Positions 59,571 to 64,000 of a DNA stretch of 64,000 nucleotides are shown here, in pieces. This DNA comes from Nocardia aurantia. Its GTDB lineage: Bacteria; Actinomycetota; Actinomycetes; Mycobacteriales; Mycobacteriaceae. The position numbers and the translations under genes are program-made. Numbering within the stretch: position 1 is the stretch's first letter; each line of letters opens with the position of its first letter. Location: positions 372,001-436,000 of the forward strand of contig NZ_WEGI01000001.1 of assembly GCF_009604425.1 (NCBI RefSeq). Reading direction: 5' to 3'. The notes beneath the pieces were generated by a model. That model saw only the letters and a program-made list of their open reading frames with translations. It was not told where the DNA came from and made no database searches.

Positions 59571-60140
59571 TCACCGCGTGCGGTGCCGGTGCAGCGTCGG
59601 GAGCAGTTCGGCCCAGCTGCCCGCGGCCCGATCGCGCGCGGAGACCACCGTCACCGGCAGCGGCCAGTCGATGGCCAGCTCCGGATCGTCGTACGCCACC
59701 GCGACATCCTCCCGCGGATCGTGCGGGCGGTCCATCCGGTAACACACGTCGGCCTCCTCGGTGAGCGCCTGAAAACCGTGCAGCAGCCCCGGCGGGATGT
59801 ACAGCTGCCGGAAGTCGTTGTCGTCCAGCCGAAATGCCTGCTGCCGCGCGAAAGTCGGCGAGTCCGGCCGGATGTCGACGAGCACGTCGTGGATCGCCCC
59901 CCGCGCACACCGCACCAGCTTGCCCTCGCCCCGCCCCGACCGCCCGTGCATCCCCCGCACCACCCCGCGGATAGACCGCGACTGCGAGTCCTGGACGAAC
60001 GCGGCCGCGGCCCCGGGAACCTGGAGGTGAGCGTCGAACTCGTCGGCGTCGAAGGTCCGGGTGAACAGGCCACGCTCGTCCCGGAACGGCTCCGGGACCA
60101 GCAGCAACACATCGAAGAGGTCGGTCTGCTCGATACGCAC
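59571..60140 (-). CDS. RmlC-like dTDP-4-keto-sugar 3,5-epimerase family protein, 189 aa
   Basis: Cupin-fold sugar epimerase. DERGLFTRTFDADEFDAHL, QSRSIRGVVRGMHGRSG (catalytic-type His), GKLVRCARGAIHDVLVDIRP, FRQLYIPPGLLHGFQAL and WPLP correspond to RmlC in order. The Tyr and loop near DVCYRMDRPHDPRED deviate from classical RmlC, so mono-epimerase activity is possible. GTG 60140 matches the family N-terminus; ATG 60233 would add 31 residues of doubtful quality. It is convergent with the SDR gene. Confidence 0.85.
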   Translation of the reverse strand: MRIEQTDLFDVLLLVPEPFRDERGLFTRTFDADEFDAHLQVPGAAAAFVQDSQSRSIRGVVRGMHGRSGRGEGKLVRCARGAIHDVLVDIRPDSPTFARQQAFRLDDNDFRQLYIPPGLLHGFQALTEEADVCYRMDRPHDPREDVAVAYDDPELAIDWPLPVTVVSARDRAAGSWAELLPTLHRHRTR

Positions 60141-60286
60141 CCCGGCATAGTGCCACGGGTCCGGGGCACGCGGGCGGTGGTCCGGCCCAATCGCCGGGCC
60201 GAGTTCGGCGCGCCGGTGCGTCGGCGAGGGCATGGCCGATGTGGCCGACCGGCATCGCGCCGCCGCGGCGGCTGCGGAGCGGCCGC

Positions 60287-61390
60287 GTGAACCTCCGACA
60301 CCGTGGCGCTGCCCGCGCCTGCCGAGCCTGTGCGGCGACCTCGCTGGACCGGGTGCTCGATCTCGGAAAGATGTTCGCGGCGGACCACTTTCCGCCGCTC
60401 GAGGTACCGGTCGAGGCCGACCCGGCGCATGCGCTGGCCATGGACCTGTGCCGCGGCTGCGGCCTGGCCCAACTGGCCGACGACGACACCGTCGTCGCCG
60501 AGCCGCGCGGGGTGGAACCGCAGGCGTTGCGCGACCAGGCCGCCGCCGCAGTCGCCGCGGTGGCGAGCGCGGACCTGCTGACCGGTCATACCGTCCGCGA
60601 GTTCGGCAGCCCGCACGGCGGCACCTGGATACCCCTCCTCACCGCCCACGGCTACACCGAAACCCGCACCGAGCCAGCCGATCTCGTTATCGACAGCTTC
60701 GGCATGATGCACGCCCCGGACCAGCGCGCGGCCGCGGCCACCCGGGCCGCCGCCCTGCGACCGGGCGGCGTCCTGCTGCTGCAATTCCACACGCTGCCTG
60801 CCATTCTCGCGCAGGGACAATGGAATGCGTTGCGCCACGGTCATTTCGCCTACTACTCGCCGACGGCGCTGACCGCCCTGCTGAACGCGGCGGGCCTGTA
60901 CCCGATGACCGCCTGGGAATTCGACCTCTACGGCGGCACGGTGCTGGTGGCCGCCCGGCGCGAACCGATCGAACCCGACGCCACGGTGCGCCGCCTGCTC
61001 GCCGCCGACACCACGAGCCTCGACCCCAGCACCGTCCGCACTCTCCAGACCGCCGCAGACCGGCAGGCCCGCGACCTCCGAACCTGGCTGGAGAACGAGA
61101 CCGCGAAGGGCCGAAGGATGTTCGCGTACGGCGCCGCGTCCCGCGCGGTGGCCCTGTTCGCCCACGCCGGCCTGCGCCGGGACCTGCTCACCGCCGTAGC
61201 GGACGCGTCACCCGCCAAGCACGGCCGCCGCATGCCCGGCACGGACATCCCGATCGTCACTCCCGCGGAACTGGTTGCCGCGAAACCGGACCGAGTGCTG
61301 CTGACCCTGCCGGACCTGCTCCCCGAAGTGGAGACGGCACTTCCGGCCCTGCACGACCGCTGGGTGGTGGAGGTGCCCCGGCTGTCGTGA
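60287..61390 (+). CDS. C-methyltransferase-like protein with degenerate SAM motif, 367 aa
   Basis: Same plan as the gene at 55851: zinc-type Cys pairs (ACRAC, Cys12 and Cys15; LCRGC, Cys55 and Cys58), a central methyltransferase fold, and a C-terminal FAYGAASRAVALFAHAGL domain. The SAM motif that should read like EVASNDGYLL is replaced by VREFGSPHGGTWIPLL, and YHEH is replaced by RHGH. So it may have lost or changed methyl transfer. GTG 60287 follows GCGGAG at seven bases; an upstream start at 60239 lacks a ribosome site. Confidence 0.82.
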   Translation: MNLRHRGAARACRACAATSLDRVLDLGKMFAADHFPPLEVPVEADPAHALAMDLCRGCGLAQLADDDTVVAEPRGVEPQALRDQAAAAVAAVASADLLTGHTVREFGSPHGGTWIPLLTAHGYTETRTEPADLVIDSFGMMHAPDQRAAAATRAAALRPGGVLLLQFHTLPAILAQGQWNALRHGHFAYYSPTALTALLNAAGLYPMTAWEFDLYGGTVLVAARREPIEPDATVRRLLAADTTSLDPSTVRTLQTAADRQARDLRTWLENETAKGRRMFAYGAASRAVALFAHAGLRRDLLTAVADASPAKHGRRMPGTDIPIVTPAELVAAKPDRVLLTLPDLLPEVETALPALHDRWVVEVPRLS

Positions 61391-61504
61391 GCCGACCTGC
61401 GCCACCCGGGCGGGCCGCCGCAGTCCCGCCGAGTGTCCGCCCGAGGAAAAAGCCTGCGCCACAACGATTCCGGCGCAATTCATCCATGAGGGAAAGTGGG
61501 AACA

Positions 61505-62131
61505 ATGCGGAAAGTCTCTCGCCGTATCGCACGGCGTGTGGCCGCCACCGCGTCCACGGCCATGGTGGCGGCGGTATTCGCCGGCGGCATGGCCGCAGCC
61601 GGCGTGGACAGCACGAGCAGCATCATCGACCACGACCAGCGCACCATCGCGGCCATCGAGTCGGACACCCGGATCGACTCCGTGCCGCCGCTGGACAGCA
61701 ACCCGCTCACCCGCGAGTGGTTCCATTCCGGCAGAGCCGGTTTCAAGGTGTCCGGCGACCACGACACCGACTGGCACGGTCACCTGACCGTCGGCTACAT
61801 GGTCGGCTACCCCGCCACCCTGGACGGCAAGCTCCGGCTGCAATACCTGACCCCCGGGGTGGAGCTGGAGGCCGGCACCGACCTGAAACTGGATTTCTAC
61901 GACCTGATTCCACGACTGGGCCTCGAATTGGCCGTCGGCTTCGGCCCCGGCATCCAGACCGTGGAATGCGCCGGCGGCGACATCTCCGGCGCAGAAGGCT
62001 ACATCCAGATGTCCGGATTCCACGGCGCGGTCACCGGCGCGGTCGGCCCGGTCACCATCCGCCCGTTCGTGAAGGTGGTGAGCAGCAGCGGCGACACCGT
62101 CGTCACCTACGGCCCGACCACGACCCTCTGA
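61505..62131 (+). CDS. MspA-family porin, 208 aa
   Basis: Outer-membrane porin of the mycolic-acid-containing actinobacteria; forms water-filled pores for small solutes. Cleavable signal peptide of about 35 residues. The MspA landmarks are PLDSNPLTREWFHSGRAGF, GHLTVGYMVGYPATLDGKL, VGFGPGIQTVECAGGDISGA, GYIQMSGFHGAVTGAVGPV and the final TYGPTTTL. ATG 61505 follows GAGGGAAAGTGGGAACA. Stands beside the polysaccharide genes but is not obviously in their operon. It supports placement of the organism in the Mycobacteriales. Confidence 0.92.
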   Translation: MRKVSRRIARRVAATASTAMVAAVFAGGMAAAGVDSTSSIIDHDQRTIAAIESDTRIDSVPPLDSNPLTREWFHSGRAGFKVSGDHDTDWHGHLTVGYMVGYPATLDGKLRLQYLTPGVELEAGTDLKLDFYDLIPRLGLELAVGFGPGIQTVECAGGDISGAEGYIQMSGFHGAVTGAVGPVTIRPFVKVVSSSGDTVVTYGPTTTL

Positions 62132-62135
62132 CCGG

Positions 62136-62969
62136 TCAGCGCAGCAGATCCGGCCGCCGACGCAGAATCGCCATGGTCCGGATCTGCAACCGCTGCAACG
62201 CCTGCCGGACCAGTCGCAGATCACCGGCGATCACATCGCCCCGCGCGACCAGCTCCGGATACTCCCGCCCGAGCCGATGATGGAAGCGGGCCTGCTCGGT
62301 CAGCTTCGACACCGTGGACGTCCGGCTGCACAGATTGAACGACGAATTACGCCACGCCGCAGACACATCCGGCATCCCGTAGAAGGCCCCCGACTCGCAC
62401 ACCCGCGCGAACAGGTCCACATCCATCGGGAACACCAGATCACCGCGAAAACCACCGACCCGCTGAAAATCCCGCCGCCGGAACATCGCCGCCGCCGTAG
62501 GCCCGAATTCGGCCGGCCCGTGCCGCACGATCGCCCGCATCAACGAGAGCACCGACTGCGCACCCACCAGCCCCGGCAGCCCCAGCCCGGAATCCTCGAC
62601 CTCACCGACCTCGTCGATGACATCGAATTTCGTGGAACTGAGCGCGATCTCGTCGTCCCGCATCAGATCCAGCTGCGCCTGCAACGTCCCCGGCATCAGA
62701 ATGTCGTCCGCGCAGACCACCTTCACCAACTCGCCCGAGGAGATCTCGACGGCCCGGTTCCAGTTGTCCCCGATCGGCAGCACCCGCTCGTTGCGATGCA
62801 CCCGCACCCGCGGATCATCGAAACCGCGGGCCACGTCCCCGGTCCCGTCGGTACTCGCGTTGTCGAGCACCAGCAGTTCGAAATCGGCATCCTGATCCAG
62901 GATCGACCGCATGGTCGTCGCGAGCGTCCCGGCCGCGTTGTAGGCCGGCACACAGATCGACAGAGAAAT
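62136..62969 (-). CDS. GT2-family glycosyltransferase, probable ATT start, 277 aa
   Basis: Inverting GT-A glycosyltransferase. ISLSICVPAYNAAGTLATTM is the normal GT2 beginning, then ELLVLDNASTDGTGDVARGF and the metal-site VVCADDILMPGT. The natural N-terminus is preceded by a perfect AGGAGG (62977-62982 on the complement) seven bases before an ATT codon at 62969, with no ATG, GTG or TTG in a comparable position. Upstream starts (GTG at about 63002-63005, or 63110) would add Gly/Arg-rich residues foreign to the family. It converges with the porin gene. Probably adds a sugar to the same surface glycan (inference). Confidence 0.85.
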   Translation of the reverse strand: MSLSICVPAYNAAGTLATTMRSILDQDADFELLVLDNASTDGTGDVARGFDDPRVRVHRNERVLPIGDNWNRAVEISSGELVKVVCADDILMPGTLQAQLDLMRDDEIALSSTKFDVIDEVGEVEDSGLGLPGLVGAQSVLSLMRAIVRHGPAEFGPTAAAMFRRRDFQRVGGFRGDLVFPMDVDLFARVCESGAFYGMPDVSAAWRNSSFNLCSRTSTVSKLTEQARFHHRLGREYPELVARGDVIAGDLRLVRQALQRLQIRTMAILRRRPDLLR

Positions 62970-63295
62970 TGCTAGCCCTCCTCGACTGCCCCGCCACCCG
63001 ACGACCCAGCCCGCCGACCCCCCGGCCACCCGCCGAATTCCCTCATCCCTGCCTCCTGAGACGCCGTCACCCACCGGACCGTCGTTCGGAGAAGCAGCTG
63101 TTCGCCGCAAACCTATCGCATGTGCAACAGCAGTGCCACAGCTGAGAAGACCCCCGAATTCGGGTCCCCGCGGAGTACACGGCGTGCTTCACGGCGAGGT
63201 CGGCCCGGCCCGACGACCTCCCGCGACGGCCGGATCGCATCCACCCGGCGAACTCGGCAAGCGGAGCCGGCGCAGCCCGAATTGCGAAGGCCCGT
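62970..63295. other. Intergenic region between glycosyltransferase and hydrolase
   Basis: 326 bases upstream of the GT2 gene. Apart from its AGGAGG site I find no gene and no obvious terminator for the minus-strand hydrolase upstream. Confidence 0.45.
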
Positions 63296-64000
63296 TCAGC
63301 CCGCGAATCCACGAACGAGTTCCACGAACTCCTCCGGCCGCTCGACCATCACCTGATGCCCGCTCTCGATTTCCGCGTACTCGGCCCCGGTGATCGCGGC
63401 GGCCAGCTCCCGGGAATACCGCGCGGAAATCAATGTGTCGCGCGAACACCCGATCACCAACGTCGGCACCGAGACCTCAGGCAGCAGATCGCGCACGTCG
63501 AGCCGCAACGCCAGATCGATCTGCCGCAACCGCCCCGGAACCGGCCGATAAGCCGCCGCCATTTCCGCCACGGTCCCCGCCGGCACGGATTCCAGATACT
63601 CCCGGCTGAACGCGATCAACATGCTGTACCGCGCGAACGCCTCGGTATCACCGGCGAGCTGCCGCCACAGCACCGTCGCCTCCCGCAGATACCGATCACC
63701 CCGCCCCGTCCACCCCGTGACCAGCACAAGACTGCGAACCAACTCCGGCCGCGCCACCGCGAGCGCAGCCACCACCGCCCCACCCATCGAATGCCCCGCG
63801 GCATCGGCGGGCCCCTGCCCCAGATCGGAGATCACCGCGGCGACCTGCTCGGCGAGCACCTCGACCGTCAACTCCCCACCATCGTCCCGCGCCGCATCAC
63901 TACCCGAAAGATCCGGCAGCACAACCATTCTGCTCTCCGCGAGCGCCGAGGCCGCGACCTCCCACGCCTTCGACCCCGGACTACCCCCGTGCACCAGCAC
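63296..64000 (-). CDS. Alpha/beta hydrolase, N-terminus cut by window edge
   Basis: Partial gene; the start lies beyond 64000. The first visible residues VLVHGGSPGSKAW are the oxyanion-hole strand, which normally falls about 20-30 residues into the protein. The nucleophile elbow is GHSMGG, the acid probably in VIGCSRDTLIS, and the catalytic His in IESGHQVMVERPEEF. Type resembles esterase or lactonase-like hydrolases of the BPHL/RsbQ class; no specific substrate can be given. Confidence 0.88.
   Translation of the reverse strand: MLVHGGSPGSKAWEVAASALAESRMVVLPDLSGSDAARDDGGELTVEVLAEQVAAVISDLGQGPADAAGHSMGGAVVAALAVARPELVRSLVLVTGWTGRGDRYLREATVLWRQLAGDTEAFARYSMLIAFSREYLESVPAGTVAEMAAAYRPVPGRLRQIDLALRLDVRDLLPEVSVPTLVIGCSRDTLISARYSRELAAAITGAEYAEIESGHQVMVERPEEFVELVRGFAG

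Noticed and set aside
1..64000. tRNA, rRNA or complete transposase genes
   Set aside because: None seen on either strand by reading; a tRNAscan-SE or ISfinder run could still reveal short or degraded copies.

Overview
The window looks like chromosome of a high-GC actinomycete of the order Mycobacteriales, most likely a Nocardia. The reasons are the strong G/C bias at third codon positions, frequent GTG starts with GTGA/ATGA stop-start overlaps, an MspA-type outer-membrane porin, a mycobacterial-style dynamin-like GTPase, DUF5753-type XRE and SAM-methyltransferase genes, and several copies of a secreted glycine-zipper protein family. No rRNA, tRNA, CRISPR array or complete insertion sequence was seen.

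Left part (1-11 kb): three tandem paralogues of a small secreted protein (the first cut by the window edge). Next is a two-gene unit, a 1544-residue repeat protein followed by a dynamin-like GTPase, with a strong hairpin between them. A small hypothetical gene and an MHYT-domain membrane protein follow.

Metabolic and transport part (11-40 kb): a four-gene metal ABC transporter behind a Zur-like box; a catabolic set (two amidohydrolases, a Rieske protein, and an aldehyde dehydrogenase in a separate unit) whose two promoters share a palindromic operator; an acyl-CoA ligase; an XRE regulator, methyltransferase and serine hydrolase; a fourth secreted paralogue; an MFS exporter; a Uma2-type nuclease; a CoA-transferase/acyl-CoA-ligase operon divergent from an IclR regulator, with three operator-like boxes between them; a degenerate 24-bp tandem repeat; a PrsW-type protease pair; an HD protein; DUF305 and DUF6153 proteins; an alpha/beta hydrolase; a stand-alone protein resembling the threonyl-tRNA synthetase editing domain; and an AraC regulator.

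Surface polysaccharide part (40.7-61.4 kb): eleven tightly packed minus-strand genes (55342 down to 40701) encode a Wzx/Wzy-type exopolysaccharide pathway: initiating sugar-phosphate transferase, four glycosyltransferases, flippase, polymerase, Wzz-like chain-length protein with a degenerate kinase domain, a pectate-lyase-like lipoprotein, a tandem GNAT protein with a repeat-expanded insertion, and a class III aminotransferase. Divergently, a plus-strand set (C-methyltransferase, sugar nucleotidyltransferase, PIG-L deacetylase, NAD-dependent epimerase) with a nearby RmlC-like epimerase and a second methyltransferase probably makes a modified nucleotide sugar for the same glycan. The window ends with an MspA-family porin, a GT2 glycosyltransferase and a truncated alpha/beta hydrolase.
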